The position numbers and the translations under genes were made by a program. Below the pieces are notes generated by a model that saw nothing but the letters and a program-made list of their open reading frames with translations, did not search any database and had not been told where the DNA came from. DNA of 34,033 bases. It comes from an uncultured candidate division Zixibacteria bacterium. GTDB lineage: Bacteria > Zixibacteria > MSB-5A5 > GN15 > PGXB01. This document shows positions 6,719-13,871 of the stretch, in pieces. Numbering within the stretch: the stretch's first letter is position 1; every line of letters starts with the position of its first letter. The stretch spans positions 1-34,033 of the forward strand of contig CALAMC010000112.1 of the NCBI GenBank assembly GCA_937925655.1, given 5' to 3'.

Positions 6719-7616
6719 TTGTCTGGGGCTGGGGATTGCCCCGGCCGATGTGATCATGCAGATTAAGGCTTTCCCCAAACCGGGGGCGAAAATCGACTGC
6801 ACCGGCCTGGTCATACAGGGCGGCGGGCCGATTCCGACGGCTATGGTGGCGCTGGCCCGTCTGGGGTATCGTCCGGCCCTGTTAAGCGCGGTCGGGAATG
6901 ATATCTTCGGGCGCTTTGTTCTCGATGAATTGATTCGCGAGAAGGTCGATGTATCACCGATAAGAATAAAGAAAGACAGAACGGCCATTGCGGTCGGCTG
7001 GGCGGAAGAGAAAACGGGGCGGAGAACGATTGCGCTGGACTTGGGCATCAGGGTTACGCCGGGAGACATAAAAACAAGAGAGCTGCCTCTTCCCCGGCTG
7101 GTGCATCTTGATGGACGTTATATGCCGGCCTGTCTTAAACTGGCGCGCTGGGCAAGAAAAAGGGGCATCCCGGTCGTGTTCGATATCGGGTCGATGCGAA
7201 ACGACGTTTCCGCGCTGATGCCATTGACCGATCATCTGGTGTGCGCCGAAGATTTCGCCCTACCGTTCACAAAATCGCGAACGGTGCCAGCCGCCTTGAA
7301 AAAACTGCTTACGCTCGGCCCGACGACGGTGGTGATTACATCGGGCATAAAAGGAGCCATCGGGTATTGTGGAAAAGACGGCCTCGTGCGTCAGAAGGCT
7401 TTTCGGGTTACGGCGGTCGATACGACGGGAGCGGGTGATGCCTATCACGGAGCGTATCTGGCGGGACTACTCAAAGGGTGGGATTTGCCGCGACGGATGG
7501 AATTCGCCTCGGCCGTGGCGGCCATCAACTGCACCCGTCTGGGCGGACGGGCGGGACTTCCGTCATATAATCAGGCCATGGGCTTTATAAGGAAAGGCGG
7601 AGGACATTATGCCTGA
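6702..7616 (+). CDS. PfkB (ribokinase-family) carbohydrate kinase
   Basis: 304 residues. The N-terminal region has the glycine-rich substrate motif (QGGGPIPTAMVALARLGY) and GNDIFGRFV. The C-terminal PfkB signature is DTTGAGDAYHGAYLAGL with catalytic Asp246 and the anion hole GAG. Phosphorylates a sugar or nucleoside; the substrate cannot be read from sequence. It starts at TTG 6702, within the yigZ-like gene. GGGGAGA about 10 bases upstream supports this start, and no downstream ATG keeps the first strand. Overlap with both neighbours (17 bp upstream, 8 bp downstream) indicates translational coupling. Confidence 0.86.
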   Translation: MTKRCDCLGLGIAPADVIMQIKAFPKPGAKIDCTGLVIQGGGPIPTAMVALARLGYRPALLSAVGNDIFGRFVLDELIREKVDVSPIRIKKDRTAIAVGWAEEKTGRRTIALDLGIRVTPGDIKTRELPLPRLVHLDGRYMPACLKLARWARKRGIPVVFDIGSMRNDVSALMPLTDHLVCAEDFALPFTKSRTVPAALKKLLTLGPTTVVITSGIKGAIGYCGKDGLVRQKAFRVTAVDTTGAGDAYHGAYLAGLLKGWDLPRRMEFASAVAAINCTRLGGRAGLPSYNQAMGFIRKGGGHYA

Positions 7617-8208
7617 AATTATCCTCTGGCTGGAAGGAGTTGACCGTTCGGTTTTTGCTTTTATCAACCAATCGCTGGCCAATCCGGTGACGGACTTTAT
7701 AATGCCGCTGGTCACACTTGATTTGCATTTGAAAATATTTTACGGGGCGGTTTTACTGATACTGCTCTGGCGGGGAGACAACAGGCTTCGTCTGTCTATT
7801 ATATTGTCATTGATAGTGGTTCTCCTGACCGACCAGTTAAGTGCCGCCTGGCTGAAGTCGGTATTTGCGCGGCCGCGCCCCTGTCACGACCTGGAAGTAC
7901 ATCTTCTGGTCAATTGCGGGTCGGGTTTTTCGTTGCCATCGTCGCACGCGGCGAATCTGTTCGGGCAGGCCTTTTTTTATCGCGTCGTTGCGCCCAAATC
8001 CTGGATTTTCTTGATTCCGTTAGCCATCGTTGTCGCCTTATCGAGGGTCTTCGTGGGAGTGCATTATCCATTTGATATTATGATCGGGGCGGCGCTGGGA
8101 ACAATTATCGGACATTTCGTCGGGGTTATTTTCGACAAATTATTTCCGCGTGACCGTCGGGGCAAAGAGGAAAAACACATCAAACTTTTGGATTTTAAAA
8201 AGAAATGA
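7609..8208 (+). CDS. PAP2-family membrane phosphatase
   Basis: 199 residues with about five membrane segments. The three PAP2 phosphatase motifs are complete: K83-x6-R90-P91, P110-S-S-H113 and S145-R146-x5-H152-x3-D156. Substrates of the family include undecaprenyl pyrophosphate, phosphatidic acid and sphingoid phosphates. Given a sphingolipid operon and a lipid kinase in the window, a lipid phosphate is plausible but is inference. The start has GGAGG 5 bases upstream and overlaps the kinase gene by 8 bp. The stop overlaps the macro-domain start (ATGA). Confidence 0.9.
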   Translation: MPEIILWLEGVDRSVFAFINQSLANPVTDFIMPLVTLDLHLKIFYGAVLLILLWRGDNRLRLSIILSLIVVLLTDQLSAAWLKSVFARPRPCHDLEVHLLVNCGSGFSLPSSHAANLFGQAFFYRVVAPKSWIFLIPLAIVVALSRVFVGVHYPFDIMIGAALGTIIGHFVGVIFDKLFPRDRRGKEEKHIKLLDFKKK

Positions 8209-8705
8209 ACGTATCCATAGAAGTATGGCAGGGTGATATCACGGCCAGCAAGGCCGAGGCTATTGTCAATGCCGCCAACAACCATTTCTGGATGGGGTCC
8301 GGGGTGGCGGGGGCAATCAAACGCAAGGGCGGGCAAGTAATCGAAGACGAGGCGGTCAAAAAAGGCCCTGTTTCGGTCGGGCAGGCGGTCGCGACGACTG
8401 CCGGGCAATTGCCCTATAAGTACATTATCCACGCCGCCGGGATGGGTCAGGACCTGCGTACCGACGAGAAGATTATTTACGAAACGACGGTAAACACTCT
8501 TCTGCTGGCCGACAGGTTGAATTTAACATCCTTGGCTTTTCCGGCGATCGGGACCGGGGTGGGCGGTTTGTCGCCGCAGGCCTGTGCCCGGGCCATGAAG
8601 AAAGCGATACGCGATAACGACGCTAAATTGACACATTTAAAAACGGTTCATTTCGTACTGTTCGATGATGTCACGTACGGGATTTTTAAAAAAGAAATTA
8701 ATTAG
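8205..8705 (+). CDS. Macro domain protein (ADP-ribose binding/hydrolysing)
   Basis: 166 residues, a stand-alone macro domain. Motifs are VWQGDITASKAEAIVNAANN (ADP-ribose adenine and distal ribose contacts), GSGVAGAIKRKGG (proximal phosphate loop) and FPAIGTGVGGLSPQ (diphosphate loop). Relatives remove ADP-ribose from protein or nucleic acid, or deacetylate O-acetyl-ADP-ribose. Last gene of the dprA operon, with a 4-bp ATGA overlap with the PAP2 gene. It converges on the lipoprotein gene with an 8-bp gap and no visible terminator hairpin. Confidence 0.9.
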   Translation: MNVSIEVWQGDITASKAEAIVNAANNHFWMGSGVAGAIKRKGGQVIEDEAVKKGPVSVGQAVATTAGQLPYKYIIHAAGMGQDLRTDEKIIYETTVNTLLLADRLNLTSLAFPAIGTGVGGLSPQACARAMKKAIRDNDAKLTHLKTVHFVLFDDVTYGIFKKEIN

Positions 8706-8713
8706 GGGGAGTG

Positions 8714-9250
8714 TCAATTACGACGCCGCGCTTTTAAATCGCCTTCGAAAATCAGCGTATCGTTTTCCGGGTTGACATAAATACCCGACAGCCGGGCCCG
8801 GAATGACGACGTCCAGACGGTGTCGATAACCATGAAACCCTTCATACAGTGATATATCCGCAGTCGTTCATCGACATCGAAGCGTCCTTCCAGACGACAC
8901 AATGAATGGTCATGCAAATCGAGCGAGTCCTTGCGAATTGATGCCGGAAGCTCCACCAAAATCTGGTAAGCGATTTTTTCTTCGACCGTGAAGACTTTGC
9001 CGAGGGTTTGCAGTTCGCCGGCGGATGGGCCGATGCGTTTGGCAATTAGAATGGCCCCGTCGCCGGGCCGGATATACGATGTCTGCGGTTCATCGGTCAG
9101 AATGTAGCCTGGGCGATAGAAGCTTTCGACCTCTTTAAGAAGAAATGATATTGATTCGCCCACCTGATAAAGTCGGGGCTGAAGACGGCTCTTGCACGAA
9201 AGGGCCAGGATAAAGACAAGCCCGATCAATATGATCGTTTTGATTCTCAC
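8714..9250 (-). CDS. Small lipoprotein of the sphingolipid operon
   Basis: 178 residues. The signal ends in A-L-S-C with the presumed lipidated Cys19. The rest is mixed alpha/beta with no domain I recognise. It starts at GTG in a 4-bp GTGA overlap with the upstream GNAT-fold gene, so it belongs to the same operon as the serine palmitoyltransferase. A role in lipid transport or the envelope is possible from context only. Confidence 0.7.
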   Translation of the reverse strand: MRIKTIILIGLVFILALSCKSRLQPRLYQVGESISFLLKEVESFYRPGYILTDEPQTSYIRPGDGAILIAKRIGPSAGELQTLGKVFTVEEKIAYQILVELPASIRKDSLDLHDHSLCRLEGRFDVDERLRIYHCMKGFMVIDTVWTSSFRARLSGIYVNPENDTLIFEGDLKARRRN

Positions 9251-10377
9251 AACGGCATCTCCACCATGCGGTATTTTTTATAGACGCGGGCGCCCATAGC
9301 CTCGGCGGCGCGGTTCATCAGGTCGTTGGTTTCCAGAATCCAGGACAACTCCGCCCATTTGTATCCCCTCGCGATACCCCGGCGATAGGTCTCGACATAC
9401 ATGATGCTGTCGATACCTCGTTTCTGGAATTTGGGCACGACGCCGAACGTGATAAGTCGCAGTCCGTCGACTTTCTTTTTCACCTTGGTGTTCCAGAGCA
9501 GTTTGATCAACCCGGTCGGGAAAAGACGGCCGTTGATGTCGATCAAAACTTTATTCATATCCGGCAGGGCCAGGCTGAAGGCGGCCGGTTCGTCGCCGAT
9601 GCTGGCGATGAGTACCAGATTGGGATCGACGATGTCTTTCATACCCTTGGCCAAGTGGGCGAATTCATCCTCTTTCATGGGCACGAAACCCCAGTTGTTC
9701 TGCCAGGCGTCGTTGTAAATTTTGTTGACCAGGCTGATTTCTTCCTTGAAGCGCGCCATGTTCAGGGATCGGATGGTTATATTGTACTTAGTCTTGAGCT
9801 TGTCGAGCAGATTGACATGGCGCTCGTTGAGCGGCTGTTTGTCGGTCAGCATGTAGGCGTAGAGGTCCATAACTTTTTTCAGCCCGAACTTTTCGGCGAA
9901 CTTGGGGAGGTATGGCGGGTTATAAGTCATCATGATTACCGGCGGGCTGTCGAAGCCATCAACCAGAAAGCCGATTTCATGATTGGTCGAAAAATTGGCC
10001 GGACCGCGCATGGCGGTGACGCCGTCGGATTTCAAGGTAATCATGGCCACTTTCAGAAGGGCCCGGGCGACTTCATAGTCATCGACGGTGTCGAAAAATC
10101 CAAAGAAGCCGATATTTTCGCCGTGATACTCATTGTGATTGAAATTGATACAGGTGGCGATGCGCCCGACATAGGCCCCATCCTGACGAGCCAGGAATAA
10201 TTTGGTTTTGGCGGTGCGGAAGAAAGGATTTTTTTCTTTATCGAAAAATTCTTTTCGTTCGGACAGAAGCGGCGCCACCCAGTTGGGATCATTTTTGTAG
10301 AGCTTCCAGGGCAGTTTGATAAAACGCTCCAAAAGTTTTGGAGATTCGACTTCGATTACTTCTACGGAACCGGCCAT
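9247..10377 (-). CDS. GNAT-fold N-acyltransferase-like protein next to serine palmitoyltransferase
   Basis: 376 residues. The C-terminal half carries a GNAT motif A-like stretch, TFGVVPKFQKRGIDSIMYVE (about 311-330), then ELSWILETNDLMNRAAEAMGA, the usual end of the fold. The N-terminal part starts with WKLYKNDPNWVAPL and continues through ARQDGAYVGRIATCIN, resembling a degenerate first GNAT unit. GGPANFSTNHEIGF-like loops appear in many uncharacterised members. It lies 7 bp after the serine palmitoyltransferase stop and overlaps the lipoprotein by 4 bp. Bacterial ceramide synthases have been reported to use a GNAT-like fold, so N-acylation of a sphingoid base is a reasonable hypothesis, but nothing in the sequence fixes the substrate. 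Confidence 0.75.
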   Translation of the reverse strand: MAGSVEVIEVESPKLLERFIKLPWKLYKNDPNWVAPLLSERKEFFDKEKNPFFRTAKTKLFLARQDGAYVGRIATCINFNHNEYHGENIGFFGFFDTVDDYEVARALLKVAMITLKSDGVTAMRGPANFSTNHEIGFLVDGFDSPPVIMMTYNPPYLPKFAEKFGLKKVMDLYAYMLTDKQPLNERHVNLLDKLKTKYNITIRSLNMARFKEEISLVNKIYNDAWQNNWGFVPMKEDEFAHLAKGMKDIVDPNLVLIASIGDEPAAFSLALPDMNKVLIDINGRLFPTGLIKLLWNTKVKKKVDGLRLITFGVVPKFQKRGIDSIMYVETYRRGIARGYKWAELSWILETNDLMNRAAEAMGARVYKKYRMVEMPL

Positions 10378-10384
10378 AAGTGGG

Positions 10385-11608
10385 TTAAATGACGCCCATT
10401 TTTTTGCCGACGCGCTCGAAAACTTCCAGGACCCGGTCGAGTTGCCGGTCAGTATGCGTGGCCGTGTAAGATGTTCTCATCAGGGCCTGCCCGGGCGCCA
10501 CTGCCGGGGAGATAACCGGATTGGCAAAAACCCCGTTGTCATACAGTTCTTTCCAGAATCGGAAACAATCGAGGTCGTCGCCGATGACGATGGGAACGAT
10601 GGGGGTTTCCGACGTGCCGGTATCAAACCCGAGAGTCTTGAATTCCCGGAGCATTCGTCGGGCGTTCTTCCAAAGGTTTTCCCGGCGTTCGGGTTCGGTG
10701 CGGATGATTTCCAGCGCCTTGAGGACGGCCGCCGTAGCCGAGGGGGGAATCGACGCCGAAAATATCAATTCCCGTGAAATATGCTTAATGTAGTTTATGA
10801 CACGTTCATCAGCGACAATGAAGCCGCCCAGAGAGGCGAATGATTTGGAAAATGTGCCCATAGTAATATCGACTTCGTTATCGAGTCCGAAATGGGAGGC
10901 GGTTCCGCGGCCGTTTTTTCCGAGCACCCCGACCGAATGAGCATCATCGATCATTATCCGACAACCGTATTTTCGGGCAACTCTTACCATATCGGGCAGT
11001 TTGATAATATCGCCTTCCATGGAAAAAACGCCGTCGGCGACAATCAGTATTCCGCCCTTGCCGTTGGTTTCCCGGACGTTTTTAACGACGCGTTCGAGGT
11101 CTTCCATATCGTTGTGGGCAAACTTAACCAGTTTTCCGAATGACAGGCGACAGCCATCGACGATCGAGGCGTGGTTGGAACGGTCGGCGACAATAGTATC
11201 GCCCTTATTGACGAGGCATGAAATTGTTCCCAGATTGGTCTGGAAGCCGGTTGAATAAACAAGGGCGGCTTCGCGTTCAAAAAAATCGGCCAGTTCGCGC
11301 TCCAAACGGATATGCAGTTCCAGGGTCCCATTCAAAAAGCGTGACCCGGTGCACCCCGACCCGTATTTGAGGGCCGCCTCGGCGGCGGCTTCCTTGACCC
11401 GGATGTCGTCGGTCAGGCCCATATAGTTGTTGGAGCCGATCATGATCAGCTTTTTGCCGTCGATAACGACCTCATCGCCCGGAGGCGAAGAAATCGGGTT
11501 GAAGTAGGGGTATATCCCCATCGCCTTTATTTCGTCGGCGCGGGTGAAATTGAAGCATTTTTCGAACAGGTCGGACATTTCTACCAGAGTATTCTCCCGT
11601 GTTTCCAA
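10385..11608 (-). CDS. spt: Serine palmitoyltransferase-like alpha-oxoamine synthase
   Basis: 407 residues, PLP-dependent. The internal aldimine Lys255 is in GTFSKSFASLGG. The Asp/His of DDAHSVGVLG and the HASI motif (NHASIVDG) are present. The N-terminal AMGIYPYFNPI and C-terminal NPVISPAVAPG segments match Bacteroides serine palmitoyltransferase as I remember it, better than 2-amino-3-ketobutyrate ligase, BioF or HemA. The reaction would condense serine with an acyl-thioester to 3-ketosphinganine, the first step of sphingolipid synthesis. The TTG at 11608 has GAGAGGA about 8 bases upstream. The in-frame ATG at 11578 would give the same N-terminal length as the Bacteroides enzyme and is a real alternative. 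Confidence 0.85.
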   Translation of the reverse strand: METRENTLVEMSDLFEKCFNFTRADEIKAMGIYPYFNPISSPPGDEVVIDGKKLIMIGSNNYMGLTDDIRVKEAAAEAALKYGSGCTGSRFLNGTLELHIRLERELADFFEREAALVYSTGFQTNLGTISCLVNKGDTIVADRSNHASIVDGCRLSFGKLVKFAHNDMEDLERVVKNVRETNGKGGILIVADGVFSMEGDIIKLPDMVRVARKYGCRIMIDDAHSVGVLGKNGRGTASHFGLDNEVDITMGTFSKSFASLGGFIVADERVINYIKHISRELIFSASIPPSATAAVLKALEIIRTEPERRENLWKNARRMLREFKTLGFDTGTSETPIVPIVIGDDLDCFRFWKELYDNGVFANPVISPAVAPGQALMRTSYTATHTDRQLDRVLEVFERVGKKMGVI

Positions 11609-11643
11609 GCTGGAAATCCTCTCTTTTTCGATTACAAAATTAA

Positions 11644-11672
11644 AACGTACTTTAAACCAAAGGCGAAGTCAA
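11644..11672 (-). promoter_or_regulatory. Possible promoter of the sphingolipid operon
   Basis: On the minus strand TTGACT (11672-11667), a 17-bp spacer, then TACGTT (11649-11644). The -10 match is poor (3 of 6). The predicted start near 11637 leaves about 29 bases before the TTG start codon. Confidence 0.35.
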
Positions 11673-12095
11673 GAAAAATGATGAATGCCAGAGATGTCGG
11701 TTCAAGGACATCGGCAATGGTGAAACTGCCGAGCAAGTTTACTTTTTAAAAAACTTCATGCGTTAATATCTGGCGGAAGCATACATACTAAAGGCATTTT
11801 GCTTCGGGGTAAGTGCCATACCCGCATTATATCATAGATTATGCTAATCCACTATAGTAATCGCGGCAGGGCGGGAAAGTCCGAATGATGGGAATTTTAG
11901 TCGCAAATATTCAATTTACCATAATGGGGAGCTTGGGGAATCGACAATTTTGAGAAAGGTCGGTCGGGGTGAAACCATAACTGACATATCTTCAATAAAG
12001 ACAACAAGATAAATATAATCAACGGTGATTCTAGTGGGGCCGATTAATATTTTCTTGGATTATTCATAAAAAAATCACAAAAATATGAAACATTT
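11673..12095. other. Gene-free stretch between divergent operons
   Basis: No gene or known RNA recognised. Three small adjacent inverted repeats lie at 11693-11756 (gatgtc/gacatc, tcggca/tgccga, aagttt/aaactt). The remainder becomes steadily more AT-rich toward the promoter at 12119. I compared it by eye with the common riboswitch cores (TPP, cobalamin, SAM, FMN, c-di-GMP, fluoride) and saw no match. Confidence 0.5.
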
Positions 12096-12163
12096 ATTAA
12101 TATTATTAATATTATATATTGACATTATTAATATAGATACTATAATAGATTAACCATATTAAT
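12096..12163. promoter_or_regulatory. Four ATTAAT palindromes around a promoter (candidate operator)
   Basis: The palindrome ATTAAT occurs at 12096-12101, 12105-12110, 12127-12132 and 12158-12163. The third copy is inside the -35/-10 spacer and the fourth is just after the predicted start of transcription. Each is extended by AT or TA on at least one side. The AT-rich background makes chance repeats likely, so the operator call is tentative. Confidence 0.35.
12119..12146 (+). promoter_or_regulatory. Consensus sigma70 promoter of the SHOCT-like/DUF2089 operon
   Basis: TTGACA (12119-12124), 16-bp spacer, TATAAT (12141-12146): both boxes match the consensus perfectly. Upstream is a long A/T-rich tract that could serve as an UP element. 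Predicted +1 is near 12153, leaving a leader of about 24 bases with GGAGG. Confidence 0.8.
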
Positions 12164-12176
12164 GGTGGAGGCAAAA

Positions 12177-12377
12177 ATGATAAATGAAATTAACATCAGA
12201 TTCGATTGCCCGACTATGGAGATTCTTGATTATCTCGAACAGGGCAAGGTTTCATTCGAAGAGGCCATTTTATCGATTAAAAAAGGCGGTCGTTTATTGA
12301 CCGGCGCGATCCCGGCAATGGGGGTAAAAACGGCGCCATTTCGGATGGATCTGGTCAATTTGACCCCGTATTTATAA
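12177..12377 (+). CDS. Small SHOCT-like hairpin protein, first of three
   Basis: 66 residues when started at ATG 12177, which has GGAGG (12167-12171) at good spacing. An in-frame ATG at 12162 would leave almost no leader after the promoter. Residues 16-36 (ILDYLEQGKVSFEEAILSIKK) match the helical hairpin seen in the next two genes. The remainder has no domain I recognise. Possibly a regulator or anti-regulator; function unknown. First gene of a three-gene operon directly behind the strongest promoter in the window. Confidence 0.7.
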   Translation: MINEINIRFDCPTMEILDYLEQGKVSFEEAILSIKKGGRLLTGAIPAMGVKTAPFRMDLVNLTPYL

Positions 12378-12393
12378 AAAATCGGAGGAATTC

Positions 12394-12765
12394 ATGTCCA
12401 AGACATGGCAAGAACTTTTATCGTTGACGGGTGGCCGGGATATCAGAGTTGAGCGGGTACGTCTGGCGGAGTCGGATATCGCAATTGAGGGGTCGTTCGA
12501 ACTTCCGGTTCTGGCCCGGCTTGACAGTGACGATCAGACTTTCGTTGCGGCGTTTGTCAAATGTCATGGGTCGATCAAGCAGATGGAAAAGTATTTCGGC
12601 ATCAGCTATCCGACGGTGAAAAGTCGGCTGAACCATATCGGCGAGAGGCTTGATTTTGTTAAGATTGAGGTGGACAAGAATATCGAAAGCGATATTCTTG
12701 ACCGGCTCGATCGCGGTGAGATAACGTTCGATGATGCCATCAAGAAACTCGAAGAAGGAGAATAG
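12394..12765 (+). CDS. DUF2089-like HTH protein with C-terminal SHOCT-like hairpin
   Basis: 123 residues. The middle matches the DUF2089 family: ESDIAIEGSFELPVLARL, then FVAAFVKCHGSIKQMEKYFGISYPTVKSRLNHI, which is a helix-turn-helix like that of sigma region 4 or LuxR proteins. The N-terminal zinc ribbon seen in many relatives is missing (no Cys pairs). The C-terminus (99-123, SDILDRLDRGEITFDDAIKK) repeats the hairpin of its neighbours. Start ATG has GGAGG 5 bases upstream. Probably a DNA-binding regulator, and possibly autoregulatory given the palindromes at the promoter. That last point is inference. Confidence 0.82.
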   Translation: MSKTWQELLSLTGGRDIRVERVRLAESDIAIEGSFELPVLARLDSDDQTFVAAFVKCHGSIKQMEKYFGISYPTVKSRLNHIGERLDFVKIEVDKNIESDILDRLDRGEITFDDAIKKLEEGE

Positions 12766-12767
12766 TC

Positions 12768-13250
12768 ATGAGTGAGGAAAGACGCAAAATTCTGGATATG
12801 CTGGCGAACGGCAAAATAACGGTAGAGCAGGCGGAAAAGTTGCTGAATGCCATCGGAGAGGTCAATGTCGAAACGCATCGCGCCGGGCATAAGGAATCTT
12901 TCGATTATAATACGGGCGAAAACCAGAAGACTCCGGGCGAAGTAAATGGCTCGACCGATCCGAAATATTTGCGGATACTGGTCAATTCGGTCGGCAAGGA
13001 CGGCCGTCCACCGGAGCAGGTAAATATCAAAATCCCGCTGGGAATCATCAAGGCGGGCATAAAAATCGGCTCGGTCATGCCGGACAGCGCCAAGGAGAAA
13101 ATCAGCCGAAAGCTGGGTGAAAAGGGAATCGATCTGGACTTGAATAACATCGACAAAAACTCCATCGATGAGCTATTGATGGCGCTGAAAGAGATGAAAA
13201 TCGAGGTTAATGACGCTGACGGCGAGCAGGTGCGGATATTCACGGAGTGA
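12768..13250 (+). CDS. SHOCT-like domain protein
   Basis: 160 residues. Residues 1-28 (MSEERRKILDMLANGKITVE...) are the classic SHOCT-like hairpin. The rest is a mixed alpha/beta region (YLRILVNS, VNIKIPLGIIKAGIKIG) that resembles the C-terminal part of proteins often found next to DUF2089 or DUF4097 genes. No transmembrane segment. It starts 2 bp after the DUF2089 gene with GGAG upstream. By analogy with YvlB-like proteins, an envelope-stress role is possible. It converges on the HAD gene. Confidence 0.75.
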   Translation: MSEERRKILDMLANGKITVEQAEKLLNAIGEVNVETHRAGHKESFDYNTGENQKTPGEVNGSTDPKYLRILVNSVGKDGRPPEQVNIKIPLGIIKAGIKIGSVMPDSAKEKISRKLGEKGIDLDLNNIDKNSIDELLMALKEMKIEVNDADGEQVRIFTE

Positions 13251-13267
13251 GGGCATCGGCGGATTTT

Positions 13268-13738
13268 TCACCGCCGCAAGGTCGCTTTCAGGCGGTTGGA
13301 GTTGAGAATCAGATCCAGGGCGTCGAGCGGGCTATGCACCAGGACATTTGAGGACCGCATGGCCTCGACGGCACAACCCTCATCGGTGCAGACACATATC
13401 CCGATGGCGGCTTCCTCGAGCATACCGGTGTCATTGTGGCCGTTACCAACGGCAATACATTTATCGGCCCCGAGTTTTCGGATGTAGTTGCGTTTTTTGG
13501 CGGTATGCTGAACGCCGGTGAGGATTTCCACGACGGCGTTCATGCCCTGGAGTTGTTCGGCGGCGCGGCCATGGGTGTCGGCGGTGAGAATGTGGATTTC
13601 CAGAAAAGAGCCGATGCGTTTCAGCCGCTCGGCGACACCCTCGACAAGGATGCCGTCAACCGACAGTGTCCCGGAAAAATCGAGCACGAGGTGTTCGAGA
13701 GCCAGTTTCGCGAAATCGGGAATATCGAGTTTAAGCAT
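13268..13738 (-). CDS. HAD-superfamily protein, soluble P-type-ATPase-like
   Basis: 156 residues, a minimal HAD domain without a cap. Motif I is LVLDFSGTLSVDG (nucleophile Asp20), motif II HILTADTHG, motif III around the Lys of TAKKRNYIRKLGADK, and motif IV AVGNGHNDTGML. This is the pattern of the small 'soluble P-type ATPase' group. The residue two after the nucleophile is Ser22, where phosphatases have Asp (the acid/base), so ordinary phosphatase turnover is doubtful. No Shine-Dalgarno; the promoter at 13745-13773 predicts a leaderless mRNA. Confidence 0.8.
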   Translation of the reverse strand: MLKLDIPDFAKLALEHLVLDFSGTLSVDGILVEGVAERLKRIGSFLEIHILTADTHGRAAEQLQGMNAVVEILTGVQHTAKKRNYIRKLGADKCIAVGNGHNDTGMLEEAAIGICVCTDEGCAVEAMRSSNVLVHSPLDALDLILNSNRLKATLRR

Positions 13739-13744
13739 GGGCTG

Positions 13745-13773
13745 AATTTATAAAGTTATATGGCTCTTGTCAA
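13745..13773 (-). promoter_or_regulatory. Predicted promoter giving leaderless HAD mRNA
   Basis: On the minus strand TTGACA (13773-13768), a 17-bp spacer, then TAAATT (13750-13745). Predicted +1 is 13738, the A of the HAD ATG. The six bases between (cagccc) hold no ribosome binding site. Confidence 0.55.
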
Positions 13774-13871
13774 TTGCCGGTAAGATGATGTATTTACGGC
13801 GCATATGGTAATATAGAATCGTTTCCGTGGGCGACCCGACCTGATCTTGTATCTACGCAGGTTGTTCCCGC

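Noticed and set aside
11871..11884. gcgggaaagtccga, similar to the P4 strand of RNase P RNA
   Set aside because: No matching 3' P4 strand, no other conserved RNase P segments and too little space for the fold.
11673..12095. Possible riboswitch in the long divergent region
   Set aside because: No conserved core of the common classes could be recognised, and the neighbouring genes are not metabolite-linked in an obvious way.
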